Source of the DNA: Rhodovulum sp. ES.010
GTDB taxonomy: Bacteria; Pseudomonadota; Alphaproteobacteria; Rhodobacterales; Rhodobacteraceae
Direction of reading: 5' to 3'
NCBI RefSeq assembly: GCF_900142935.1
Contig: NZ_FSRS01000001.1
Location: forward strand, 2,118,001-2,182,000
Length of the DNA stretch: 64,000 nt
This document shows, piece by piece, positions 26,614 through 35,097 of this stretch; the first letter of the stretch is position 1; each line of letters opens with the position of its first letter. Position numbers and translations under genes: made by a program. Under the pieces are notes generated by a model, which was not told the origin of the DNA, searched no databases, and worked only from the letters and a program-made list of their open reading frames with translations.

Positions 26614-27381
26614 CTAGCGGCCGCCCTGCTGGTCGTCCTCGTCGTCCTCGTCGCCATCGTCGTCGGGCAGATTGAAGAAGCTGTCGGCGTCGGGCACGTT
26701 CTCGTCCGGCTTTTCCTCGTCGTCGCTGCCCGAAAGCGAGAACGTCTCGAGCCCCGAGATCGCGGTGGGCATTCTCGGCTCGGGCTCCATCTCCAGCGCC
26801 TGCTCGGTCGAGACCAGCTTGCGCCGCTCGTCGTCGGACATCAGCGCACCCTCGGCGGCCTTCTTCTTCGCGGCCTTCTGCACGGCGGCGTCGAGTTCGG
26901 ACTGCTTGCACAGCCCCAGCGCCACCGGATCGATCGGCTGGATGTTCGCGATATTCCAGTGCGTCCGGTCGCGGATCGACTGGATCGTCGGCTTGGTCGT
27001 GCCCACCAGCTTGGCGATCTGGCTGTCGGCGAGTTCGGGGTGGAACTTCACCAGCCACAGGATCGCGGCCGGCCGGTCCTGGCGCTTGCTGAGCGGCGTG
27101 TAGCGCGGGCCGCGGCGCTTCTCCTCCCCGACGGCGGCGGGGTTGAATTTCAGCTTGAGCTTGTAGAGCGGGTCGGCCTCGCCCTTGTCGATCTCGGCCT
27201 GGTCGAGCTGGTTGTTCGCGATCGGATCGAAGCCCTTGACGCCCTGGGCCACGTCACCGTCGGCGATACCCTGCACCTCGAGCTCGTGCATGCCGCAGAA
27301 CTCCGCGATCTGCTTGAAGGTCAGCGTCGTGTTGTCGACCAGCCAGACGGCCGTGGCCTTGGCCATGATCGGTTTGTTCAT
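26614..27381 (-). CDS. trcR: Cell cycle transcriptional regulator TrcR (DUF1013)
   Basis: A 255-residue protein of the DUF1013 family, named TrcR after the Caulobacter cell-cycle regulator. It begins MNKPIMAKATAVWLVDNTTL, has a helix-turn-helix-like SQIAKLVGTTKPTIQSIRDR segment near residue 120, and a very acidic C-terminal tail (PDDDGDEDDEDDQQGG). The family is conserved in alphaproteobacteria and linked to chromosome-replication control. A downstream ATG (MAKATAVWL) is an alternative start. It is divergent from the RNase T2 gene. Confidence 0.87.
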   Translation of the reverse strand: MNKPIMAKATAVWLVDNTTLTFKQIAEFCGMHELEVQGIADGDVAQGVKGFDPIANNQLDQAEIDKGEADPLYKLKLKFNPAAVGEEKRRGPRYTPLSKRQDRPAAILWLVKFHPELADSQIAKLVGTTKPTIQSIRDRTHWNIANIQPIDPVALGLCKQSELDAAVQKAAKKKAAEGALMSDDERRKLVSTEQALEMEPEPRMPTAISGLETFSLSGSDDEEKPDENVPDADSFFNLPDDDGDEDDEDDQQGGR

Positions 27382-27512
27382 CGGCCTGCTCCTTTCCTAC
27401 GACCAAAGGTCTCTCCTGCCGGGAAAACGGCTGCGCCGGGGTGGCGCCGATCCTCGTTTTCGGGGAGGTTGCAGCGGTATATAGTCGGCAAGTGAGACGG
27501 AGAAAAGAGAAA

Positions 27513-28142
27513 ATGCGCTGGCTTGCGCTGTTGCTGATCGCGGCCACGATGGCCCGGGCCGAGGGCGAAACCGCGGGCCGGTTCGACTATTACGTGCTGT
27601 CGCTGAGCTGGTCGCCCACCTGGTGCGCGCTGGAGGGCGAATCGCGCGGCAGTCCGCAGTGCGACGAGGGCCGCGCCCATGGCTGGGTGCTGCACGGGCT
27701 CTGGCCGCAATACGACCGCGGCTGGCCGAGCTATTGCCAGACCGCCGAAGCGAACCCATCGCGGGCGCAGACCGGGGCGATGGCCGACATCATGGGCAGC
27801 GCCGGGAACGCCTGGCATCAATGGAAGAAGCACGGGCGCTGCTCGGGGCTCGATCCCGAGGGCTATTTCGGGCTCGCCCGCCGCGCGTTCGGGGCGGTGA
27901 CCCCGCCCGAGGTGTTTCGCAAGCTGACCGAGCCGGTCAAACTGCCCGCGGCGGTCGTCGAGGAGGCGTTCCTGCAGGCAAATCCGGGCTGGCGGCCCGA
28001 CATGCTGACGATCACCTGCCGGGAGGGGCGCATCCACGAGGCGCGGCTGTGCCTGACCCGCGACCTGGAACCGCGCCTGTGCGGCGACGACGTCGTGCGC
28101 GATTGCGAGATGCGCGACGCGCTGATGGACGCCGTGCCCTAG
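27513..28142 (+). CDS. Ribonuclease T2 family protein with altered catalytic motif
   Basis: A 209-residue secreted protein with a signal peptide (about residues 1-17, cut near ARAEGE) and the T2 fold. The first active-site motif HGLWPQY is intact (His61). The second reads HQWKKHGRCSG, with His107 present but glutamine at position 103, where the family usually has catalytic glutamate (HEW-KHG). T2 enzymes cleave RNA through 2',3'-cyclic phosphates; activity may be reduced here. Paired cysteines suggest disulfides and a periplasmic location. A strong hairpin follows the gene. Confidence 0.85.
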   Translation: MRWLALLLIAATMARAEGETAGRFDYYVLSLSWSPTWCALEGESRGSPQCDEGRAHGWVLHGLWPQYDRGWPSYCQTAEANPSRAQTGAMADIMGSAGNAWHQWKKHGRCSGLDPEGYFGLARRAFGAVTPPEVFRKLTEPVKLPAAVVEEAFLQANPGWRPDMLTITCREGRIHEARLCLTRDLEPRLCGDDVVRDCEMRDALMDAVP

Positions 28143-28156
28143 GAGACGACATCGTC

Positions 28157-28183
28157 GGCCCCGCCCGGCCTTCGGGCGGGGCC
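28157..28183 (+). terminator. GC-rich terminator hairpin after the RNase T2 gene
   Basis: Eleven-base perfect arms (GGCCCCGCCCG and CGGGCGGGGCC) with loop GCCTT start 15 bases past the stop. There is no T tract. Confidence 0.55.
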
Positions 28184-28287
28184 TGCCACCTGTCCCCGGC
28201 GGCGGTCCGGGCGCCTTCCCCCAAAGTCTCGCCCGGCGCCGCATCGGGCGGCGGTTGGTCGGCGCGCGGTCCCGCGCGCTGTCGGGG

Positions 28288-28929
28288 TCAGCCGCGCTTG
28301 CGGCGCCCGGCGGCGCCGAGGGCGGCAAGGCCTGCCAGCAGGAACCCGGCCGCGGCCGGCAGCGGAACGGGGGCGACGGTCACCAGGTCCTGGCTCTTGG
28401 TCGGGGCCGCGGTGGACCGCAGGAACGTCAGGCGATAACCGCCCGTCTCGCCCGACAGCGCCAGGAATTCGGCCGCCTTGTCCTCGACCGCGCCGGACGT
28501 CGCGCCGCGCAGCGCGAAGCGACCCGAGGACAGGTCGATATCGTCGCTGTCATAGACGAGTTCCCAGATCGCCACCTGGAAGGCGGCCGAGGCGATCGCG
28601 TCCGTCGCGTCGCCGTAATGCTGCGTGAACAACCGGTCGAGATTGCCGACCGCCTCGGCGCCGAGCAGGCCCGCAGCGGTTTCGTAGGGGGTCGACGTCT
28701 TGACGAGGTTGTGCGCAAGGTCCACGCACCAGGCCAGCAGCCGGTCGCCCGTGCCGACCACGTCAAACGTGAACTCGCCGCCGCGCGCGGCCTTGGCGCC
28801 ACCGTCGAAGGTGAAATAGACGTTCTTTGCGCCGGTCTCCTGCCCGACATAGTCGAGTTGCAAGGTCGAGGCCGAAGCCGTCGCCATTGAGCCTGCCAGG
28901 GCCAGGCCGGCCATTCCGATTACGCGCAT
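28288..28929 (-). CDS. VPLPA-CTERM surface protein
   Basis: A 213-residue exported protein. It has an N-terminal signal peptide (MRVIGMAGLALAGSMATASA), a beta-rich middle, and the C-terminal sorting signal VAPVPLPAAAGFLLAGLAAL followed by a GRRKRG basic tail. VPLPA-CTERM tags are cut and anchored by an exosortase (XrtD type) in Rhodobacterales; none is in this window. The middle (WCVDLAHNLV, AAFQVAIWELVYD) resembles the thioester/PEP-CTERM adhesin-like domain seen in related proteins. Substrate or partner unknown. The start at 28929 is chosen for the signal peptide. Confidence 0.82.
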   Translation of the reverse strand: MRVIGMAGLALAGSMATASASTLQLDYVGQETGAKNVYFTFDGGAKAARGGEFTFDVVGTGDRLLAWCVDLAHNLVKTSTPYETAAGLLGAEAVGNLDRLFTQHYGDATDAIASAAFQVAIWELVYDSDDIDLSSGRFALRGATSGAVEDKAAEFLALSGETGGYRLTFLRSTAAPTKSQDLVTVAPVPLPAAAGFLLAGLAALGAAGRRKRG

Positions 28930-29063
28930 ACTCTTTCCCCACACCAGATTACCGGTCACCACGGCAGGGCCCGAGCGGCCCCGCCTGCAATCAAGATAAT
29001 CCCGTGGCGCAAAAGTGGCGAGACCGTGGCGGGAAACACTCCGTTTCGCGGGAAACGCCGCGG

Positions 29064-30053
29064 TCAGGCGATCTTCAGGACGATCTTGCCGACATGCGCG
29101 CTCGACTCCATGCGGGCATGCGCCTCGGACGCGGCCTCCAGCGGAAACTCGGAATCCATCACCGGCCGGACCCGGCCCGCGGCGACCAGCGGCCAGACAT
29201 GGTCGCGCAGGGCGCCGGCGATCCGCGCCTTGGCAAGGTCCGATTGCGGCCGCAGGGTCGACCCCGTGATCGTCAGCCGCCGCAGCATCACCGGCGCGAA
29301 GTTCAGTTCGACCTTCGGCCCCTTGAGAAACGCGATCTGCACCAGCCGCCCCTCGTCGGCCAGCGCCTTGACGTTGCGTGGCAGGTAGTCGCCGCCGACC
29401 ATGTCGAGGATCAGATTCGCACCGCCCTCCTCGCGCAGGATCGCGACGAAATCATCCTCACGGTAGTTGATCGCCCGCTCGGCCCCCAGCTCGGTGCAGG
29501 CGGCGCATTTCTCGGCGCTGCCGGCGGTGGCGAAGACCCGCGCGCCGAAGATATGCGCCAACTGGATCGCCGTGGTCCCGATCCCGGACGAGCCGCCATG
29601 GACGAGGAAGCGTTCGCCCGCCTTCAGCCCGCCGCGCATGAACACGTTGGACCACACGGTGAAGAAGGTCTCGGGCAGGCAGGCCGCCTCTTTCAGGCCG
29701 AGGCCATCGGGGATCGGCAGGACATGGGCCGCGGGCGTGGCCACGTATTCGGCGTAGCCCCCGCCGGGCAACAGCGCGCAGACCTTGTCGCCGACGGCAA
29801 GGCCCGTGACATCGGCACCCAGCGCCACGACCTCGCCCGCGCCCTCCAGCCCCGGCAGGTCCGAGGCGTCGGGGGGCGGCGCGTAAAGCCCGGCGCGTTG
29901 CAGGGCGTCGGGGCGGTTCACCCCGGCATAGGCCAGGCGAATCACGATCTGGCCCGGTCCGGGGGTCGGAACCGGGCGCTCGGCGGGGCGCAGAACCTCG
30001 GGGCCGCCGGGCTCGGAGATCTCGACGGCGCGCATCTTCTGGGGAAGGGCCAT
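29064..30053 (-). CDS. NAD(P)H-quinone oxidoreductase (zinc-free MDR/QOR family)
   Basis: A 329-residue medium-chain reductase of the quinone oxidoreductase/PIG3 type. It shows AGVNRPDALQRAGLY near residue 48, HGGSSGIGTTAIQLAHIFG (nucleotide-binding Rossmann loop) near 145, and a VGKIVLKIA C-terminus typical of the family. No zinc-binding cysteines are present. It reduces quinones or alpha,beta-unsaturated carbonyls with NADPH. coq9 lies two bases upstream on the same strand, suggesting a quinone-linked operon. Confidence 0.9.
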   Translation of the reverse strand: MALPQKMRAVEISEPGGPEVLRPAERPVPTPGPGQIVIRLAYAGVNRPDALQRAGLYAPPPDASDLPGLEGAGEVVALGADVTGLAVGDKVCALLPGGGYAEYVATPAAHVLPIPDGLGLKEAACLPETFFTVWSNVFMRGGLKAGERFLVHGGSSGIGTTAIQLAHIFGARVFATAGSAEKCAACTELGAERAINYREDDFVAILREEGGANLILDMVGGDYLPRNVKALADEGRLVQIAFLKGPKVELNFAPVMLRRLTITGSTLRPQSDLAKARIAGALRDHVWPLVAAGRVRPVMDSEFPLEAASEAHARMESSAHVGKIVLKIA

Positions 30054-30055
30054 GG

Positions 30056-30763
30056 TCAGTCCGCGGCCTGCGCGGCCCAGCTGCCCGGCATGTCGCGCCG
30101 GCGGGCATGCGGCGGCTTGATCTGGCGGCCCAGCCAGTCCGGCCCGATCGTGAAGGGCTTGAGCAGCGGGTTCTTGCGGACCTGCGACTTGAGCTTCTCG
30201 AAGCGCATCACGCCGCCGATCCGGCGGTCGAGGAATTCCGAGGTCGCGCTGTTGCCGGGGCTTTCGTCGCCCAGCCAGTACAGCACCGTCGCCCCGTAGA
30301 CCGCCGAGAGCGAGGCACGCTTGGTGTACCAGTTGACGTCGTCGGAGCTGTCGCCGAGCACGGTCCAGATGCGATCCGCGGTGCCCCAGACGAGTTTCGA
30401 GCCGTCCGCGGCGTATTGCGGAAGCGCGAAAAGCGTGGCGCCGCGGCGCACGACTTCCTTGTCGTCGACGGCCTCCAGCCGGTAGCGGACGGCCAGCGCG
30501 ACCTTGTCGCGGAACCGCATCTCGGTCATGTCGGTCTGCGCGAGGCGGCGCGCCATCTCGTCGTCGCCGCGCTTGTGAAAGGCGACGGCCAGGTCGACGG
30601 CGCCGCGCGGGCAGGCGGCGCGGGCCAGCGCCGGGTCGACACCCGAATCGGCGATCGCCGCGCGGAAGGATGCCTCGCTCCACCCGTCGAAGGGCACGTG
30701 CATCATCGCCGCGTCGAGCAGCGCCTCCCTCGTCTGGTCCAGGCCGTTCGTCGTCTCGGTCAT
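30056..30763 (-). CDS. coq9: COQ9 family ubiquinone biosynthesis protein
   Basis: A 235-residue protein of the COQ9 family. It has the TetR-like N-terminal half (ALLDAAMMHVPFDGWSEASF) and the conserved C-terminal SLSAVYGATVLYWLGDESP block, which in COQ9 forms the lipid-binding pocket. COQ9 presents ubiquinone precursors to the COQ7 hydroxylase. It is co-directional with the quinone oxidoreductase (2-base gap) and divergent from rpsU, with a clear rpsU promoter in the gap. Confidence 0.9.
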   Translation of the reverse strand: MTETTNGLDQTREALLDAAMMHVPFDGWSEASFRAAIADSGVDPALARAACPRGAVDLAVAFHKRGDDEMARRLAQTDMTEMRFRDKVALAVRYRLEAVDDKEVVRRGATLFALPQYAADGSKLVWGTADRIWTVLGDSSDDVNWYTKRASLSAVYGATVLYWLGDESPGNSATSEFLDRRIGGVMRFEKLKSQVRKNPLLKPFTIGPDWLGRQIKPPHARRRDMPGSWAAQAAD

Positions 30764-30793
30764 CGGAGCCCTCCTGTTGCCGGGTCGGTTCTA

Positions 30794-30822
30794 TGGACAA
30801 GCTAGCCAGCCGTTGGTATAAG
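30794..30822 (+). promoter_or_regulatory. Sigma-70-type promoter for rpsU
   Basis: TGGACA (30794-30799) and TATAAG (30817-30822) are 17 bases apart, each close to consensus, and sit about 50 bases before the rpsU start. Confidence 0.65.
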
Positions 30823-30873
30823 GCCACTTCCTGCTGTCAATCGCAACTCTAACGGAAAGGTGGTGACAACCAC

Positions 30874-31080
30874 ATGCAGGTGACCGTTCGCGACAACAAT
30901 GTCGACCAGGCGCTTCGGGCGCTGAAGAAGAAGCTTCAGCGCGAGGGCGTGTTCCGCGAGATGAAGCTCAAGCAGCATTTCGAGAAACCGTCCGAGAAGA
31001 AGGCGCGCGAGAAGGCCGAGGCCATCCGCCGTGCCCGCAAGCTGGCGCGGAAGAAGGCCCAGCGCGAAGGGCTTCTCTGA
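30874..31080 (+). CDS. rpsU: 30S ribosomal protein S21
   Basis: A 68-residue basic protein beginning [20 protein letters not shown], the S21 signature, with a Lys/Arg/Ala-rich helical C-terminus. It is a late-binding component of the small subunit that aids initiation on mRNAs. The leader contains a GGAAAGGTGG ribosome binding site. It has its own promoter upstream and tandem terminator hairpins downstream, so it is a single-gene transcript. Confidence 0.96.
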   Translation: MQVTVRDNNVDQALRALKKKLQREGVFREMKLKQHFEKPSEKKAREKAEAIRRARKLARKKAQREGLL

Positions 31081-31100
31081 GCCCGTCGACATGGCGAACA

Positions 31101-31160
31101 GGGGGCTTCGGCCCCCGAAGCGACGACCCCCGCGGCCCTGCCCGGGGGTTTGTTGTTTGC
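31101..31160 (+). terminator. Tandem terminator hairpins after rpsU
   Basis: Hairpin one (31101-31116) has arms GGGGGC/GCCCCC around a TTCG tetraloop. Hairpin two (31126-31149) has arms ACCCCCG/CGGGGGT with a 10-base loop and is followed by the T-rich TTTGTTGTTTG. The second is the likely terminator. Confidence 0.8.
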
Positions 31161-31183
31161 GCCCTCCGGGGCCGCGACGGGCG

Positions 31184-31235
31184 ATCGGAATTCCATCGGA
31201 ATTCCATCGGACTTTCATCGGACTTTTGTCGGACC
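31184..31235. repeat. 11-base tandem repeat, nearly five copies
   Basis: ATCGGAATTCC occurs twice (31184-31205), then ATCGGACTTTC, ATCGGACTTTT and a partial GTCGGACC (31206-31235), with strict 11-base periodicity. It lies between the convergent rpsU and aldolase genes. Confidence 0.85.
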
Positions 31236-31282
31236 CTGCAGGCAGCCCCCCCGGCCGGTGCGCCGGCCCCGGCCCGCACGGC

Positions 31283-31930
31283 TCAGCCGCGGTCGGCCTG
31301 CCCGTAGCCCGCGGTGAACTGCGCCACCGCCTCGGCAAGCTGGGCGTCGCTCAGCGTCGGCGGATCGCCCAGCAAGAGCGCACCGTGATACTGGCGGGCC
31401 AGCGCCTCCACCTCGACGGCGAGCCACATCGCGCGGTCCAGCGTCGCCTCGGCCGCCAGCATCCCGTGATGCGCCATCAGACAGGCCTTGCGCCCCTCCA
31501 TCGCGGCGATGATCCGGTCGGACAGCGCCTGGGTGCCGAAGGTCTCGTACGGGGCGCAGCGGATGGTCCCGCCCCCCGCCGCGGCGACCATGTAATGCAC
31601 CGCCGGGATCTCCATGTGCATGATCGCCAGCGTCGTGCAGTAGGGCGCGTGGGCATGGACCACGGCGCCGAGTTCGGGCCGCGCGCGCAACAGGTCGAGG
31701 TGGAAGCGCCATTCCGAGGACGGCTTGCGCGCCCCGTGCGGCGTGCCGTCCATGTCGAGCGCGACGATGTCCTCGGGCACCATCTCCTCGTAGGGGATCG
31801 AGCTGGGGGTGACGAGAATCCGGTCGCCCTGGCGGACGCTGATATTGCCGGACGACCCCTGGTTCAGCCCGACCGCGTTCATCTTCAGGCAGGCGGCCAC
31901 GATTGCCGCGCGCGTCTGGTCCTCGTCCAT
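31283..31930 (-). CDS. Class II aldolase/adducin family protein (fuculose-phosphate aldolase-like)
   Basis: A 215-residue zinc-dependent class II aldolase-type protein. It shows the NQGSSGNISVRQGDRILVTP phosphate-binding region near residue 22, the catalytic EW pair in KPSSEWRFHLD, and zinc ligands in VVHAHAPYCTTLA and LMAHHGML. Members cleave fuculose- or ribulose-phosphates or decarboxylate related sugar acids; the substrate is not determinable here. The start at 31930 is chosen because GGAGG lies just ahead, inside a slightly longer alternative reading. The Lrp gene ends 23 bases upstream. Confidence 0.87.
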   Translation of the reverse strand: MDEDQTRAAIVAACLKMNAVGLNQGSSGNISVRQGDRILVTPSSIPYEEMVPEDIVALDMDGTPHGARKPSSEWRFHLDLLRARPELGAVVHAHAPYCTTLAIMHMEIPAVHYMVAAAGGGTIRCAPYETFGTQALSDRIIAAMEGRKACLMAHHGMLAAEATLDRAMWLAVEVEALARQYHGALLLGDPPTLSDAQLAEAVAQFTAGYGQADRG

Positions 31931-31953
31931 CCCGGCCTCCATCCTTCGCGCCC

Positions 31954-32412
31954 CTATACCGGCAAGGCGGTGGTCTTGAACACCGTTCTCAGCGCAAAGG
32001 AGGATTGCATCCGGGTCACGCCGGGCAGGCGCGTGAGGTATTGCCGGTGGATGCGGGCGAAATCCTCGCTGTCCTCGGCCACCACCTTCAGCAGGTAATC
32101 CGCGCTGCCCGCCATCAGGTGGCATTCCATCACGTCGGGCACCCGCGCGACCGCCTTTTCGAACGCCTCCAGCACCTCGTCGGCCTGGCCCGACAGCGTG
32201 ATCTCGACGAAGACGGTCGTCGGCCGGCCGACCTTGCGCGCGTCCAGCAGCGCGACATAGCCGCGGATGAAGCCCGCCCGCTCCAGCCGGCTGACCCGGC
32301 GGTGACAGGCCGAGGGCGAGAGGTTGACCCGTTCGCTGAGATCGGCGTTCGAGATGCGCCCGCGCTTCTGAAGTTCGCGAAGCAGGCGCCGGTCCATGTC
32401 GTCAAGCTGCAT
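31954..32412 (-). CDS. Lrp/AsnC family transcriptional regulator
   Basis: A 152-residue Lrp-type regulator. The N-terminal winged helix-turn-helix has LDDMDRRLLRELQKRGRISN and LSPSACHRRVSRLERAGFI; the C-terminal RAM ligand-binding domain starts near residue 70 with VFVEITLSGQ. It is divergent from alanine dehydrogenase with a 135-base shared control region, the arrangement of AldR/ald pairs in which the regulator senses alanine and activates ald. That role is inferred from position. Confidence 0.9.
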   Translation of the reverse strand: MQLDDMDRRLLRELQKRGRISNADLSERVNLSPSACHRRVSRLERAGFIRGYVALLDARKVGRPTTVFVEITLSGQADEVLEAFEKAVARVPDVMECHLMAGSADYLLKVVAEDSEDFARIHRQYLTRLPGVTRMQSSFALRTVFKTTALPV

Positions 32413-32547
32413 GTACGAGCAAGGTCCTTCGATCAATCGCGCCCTTGTTGCACGATTCTGCCCCAGATGCACGGCCTCGCGCTATCAGAAATCAATGCAT
32501 CGCCCCGCCGTCTGCGGCATCCTGCCGCCAGGAGGAAGGAGAGTTTC

Positions 32548-33666
<1,119 letters not shown>

Positions 33667-33670
33667 CGGC

Positions 33671-33691
33671 GCGGGGGCCGGGCACCCCCGC
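33671..33691 (+). terminator. Hairpin after alanine dehydrogenase
   Basis: Arms GCGGGGG and CCCCCGC with a 7-base loop begin four bases after the ald stop. No T tract is present. Confidence 0.45.
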
Positions 33692-33955
33692 CCCCGAACG
33701 CTCGGCCGCGCGCCTTCAGCACGTCGCGGATCTCGGCCGGAAGGTCCGCGGCGGTGGGGCCCCCGGGCTTTTCCGCCGCGGGCGTGGCGGGCATCGCCGC
33801 CGCCTCGATCCCGCTCACCGGCCTGACCCGCAGGACCACCACCCGGGCGACGATCGGGAAATCGATCGGCGCGGTGATGACGTTGCCGCGGGCGATGTTG
33901 CAATTCCGGTGGCGGTTTCCCAGAACGGCGGCGAAATCCTGTCGAGGGGGACCCG

Positions 33956-34657
33956 ATGACCGAAGCGATTGACCACCCCGTCACGAAACGCTGGCCGCCG
34001 CGCACGCCGGGGGCGATCCAGCTTTATTCCTTTCCCACGCCGAACGGCGTCAAGGCCTCGATCATGCTGGAGGAGACGGGGCTTGCCTATGACGCGCACA
34101 GCGTGTCGATCCTGGAGGACGACCAGTTCGCCCCGGAATTCCTGGCGCTGAACCCCAACAACAAGATCCCCGCGATCATCGATCCCGACGGGCCGGGGGG
34201 CGAACCGCTGCCGCTGTTCGAGAGCGGGGCGATCCTGATCTACCTGGCCGAGAAGACCGGCAAGCTGCTGCCCGCCGAGCCGCGCGCGCGCTACGAGGTG
34301 CTGCAATGGCTGATGTTCCAGATGGGCGGCGTGGGGCCGTTCTTCGGGCAGATGGGCTTCTTCGTGAAGTTCAAGGGCAGCGAGATCGAGGATCCGCGCC
34401 CGCGCGAGCGCTATGTCGGCGAATCCGTCCGGCTGATGACGGTGCTGGACCGGCGGCTCGAAGGGCGGGACTGGGTCTGCGACGCGTACTCCATCGCCGA
34501 CATCGCCATCGCGCCCTGGCTGCGCACGGTGGTGACGACCTACGACGCGGCCGGGATCGTCGGCTGGGACGGCTTCCGCAACCTGCCGGCCTATCTCGAC
34601 CGCTTCCTTGGCCGCGAGGCCGTTCAGCGCGGCCTCGCGCAGCCGCCGCGGAACTGA
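33956..34657 (+). CDS. Glutathione S-transferase family protein (YghU/Ure2-like)
   Basis: A 233-residue GST. The thioredoxin-fold N-terminal domain contains LYSFPTPNGVKASIMLEETG, with the asparagine-type active-site region and the NKIPAIIDPDGP glutathione-binding turn. The helical C-terminal domain has WLMFQMGGVGPFFGQMGFFV and YSIADIAIAPWL. The pattern is closest to the YghU/Ure2p-like group, which acts on disulfides and peroxides. No partner genes are nearby. Confidence 0.9.
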   Translation: MTEAIDHPVTKRWPPRTPGAIQLYSFPTPNGVKASIMLEETGLAYDAHSVSILEDDQFAPEFLALNPNNKIPAIIDPDGPGGEPLPLFESGAILIYLAEKTGKLLPAEPRARYEVLQWLMFQMGGVGPFFGQMGFFVKFKGSEIEDPRPRERYVGESVRLMTVLDRRLEGRDWVCDAYSIADIAIAPWLRTVVTTYDAAGIVGWDGFRNLPAYLDRFLGREAVQRGLAQPPRN

Positions 34658-35097
34658 CCGCCGGACGGCGGGCGCGCCTGGGCGCCGGTCCGGCCATACC
34701 GCATCGGGCGGGGCCGCGCGCCGAGGCGCGCGGCGCCTCCGGCGGGAGTATTTGGGCCAAGAAGAAGGCGGCCGGGCCGCCACACGGGAGCGGGCCGGCG
34801 GCCACGCGCGCCGCCTGCGGCCGCGTGGCGATCCGAGGCGGTTGCAGGCGGCGCGCCGGGCTGGCGCGGCGCGGGCGTGACGCGCTCCCGCGCGTGGCGC
34901 TGCCCGTGATCTGCGGGCCGCCGCCGCGGGCCGCGCGGGCGGGCGTCCCGGGGCGATCCGGGCCTGCGCCGATCTGGGTCGCGCTGCCTCGCGTGGGGGG
35001 GCGACCGGCGCGCCCATCGATCGCGCAGCCCCGCGCACCGATGTCGATGCGCGGGGCCGGATTGGGGAGGGCCGCGCGGTCCCGGGCCCGGTGGTCC
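34658..35097. other. Intergenic stretch with a REP-like element
   Basis: About 440 very GC-rich bases between convergent genes. The only structure seen is the hairpin-plus-motif element at 34714-34767, listed separately. The long open frames through it are composition artefacts. Confidence 0.5.
34714..34767 (+). repeat. REP-like hairpin element with CGGGAGTATTTGGGC core
   Basis: A hairpin with 9-base arms CCGCGCGCC/GGCGCGCGG (34714-34733) is followed by CGCCTCCGG, then CGGGAGTATTTGGGC and CAAGAAGAAG (34734-34767). From memory, closely similar gene-end elements recur in many Rhodobacterales genomes. It lies 57 bases after the glutathione S-transferase gene. Confidence 0.5.

Noticed and set aside
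26614..26700. Trinucleotide-like repeat (GTCGTCCTC)
   Set aside because: It is the coding sequence of the acidic Asp/Glu tail of TrcR, not an independent repeat.
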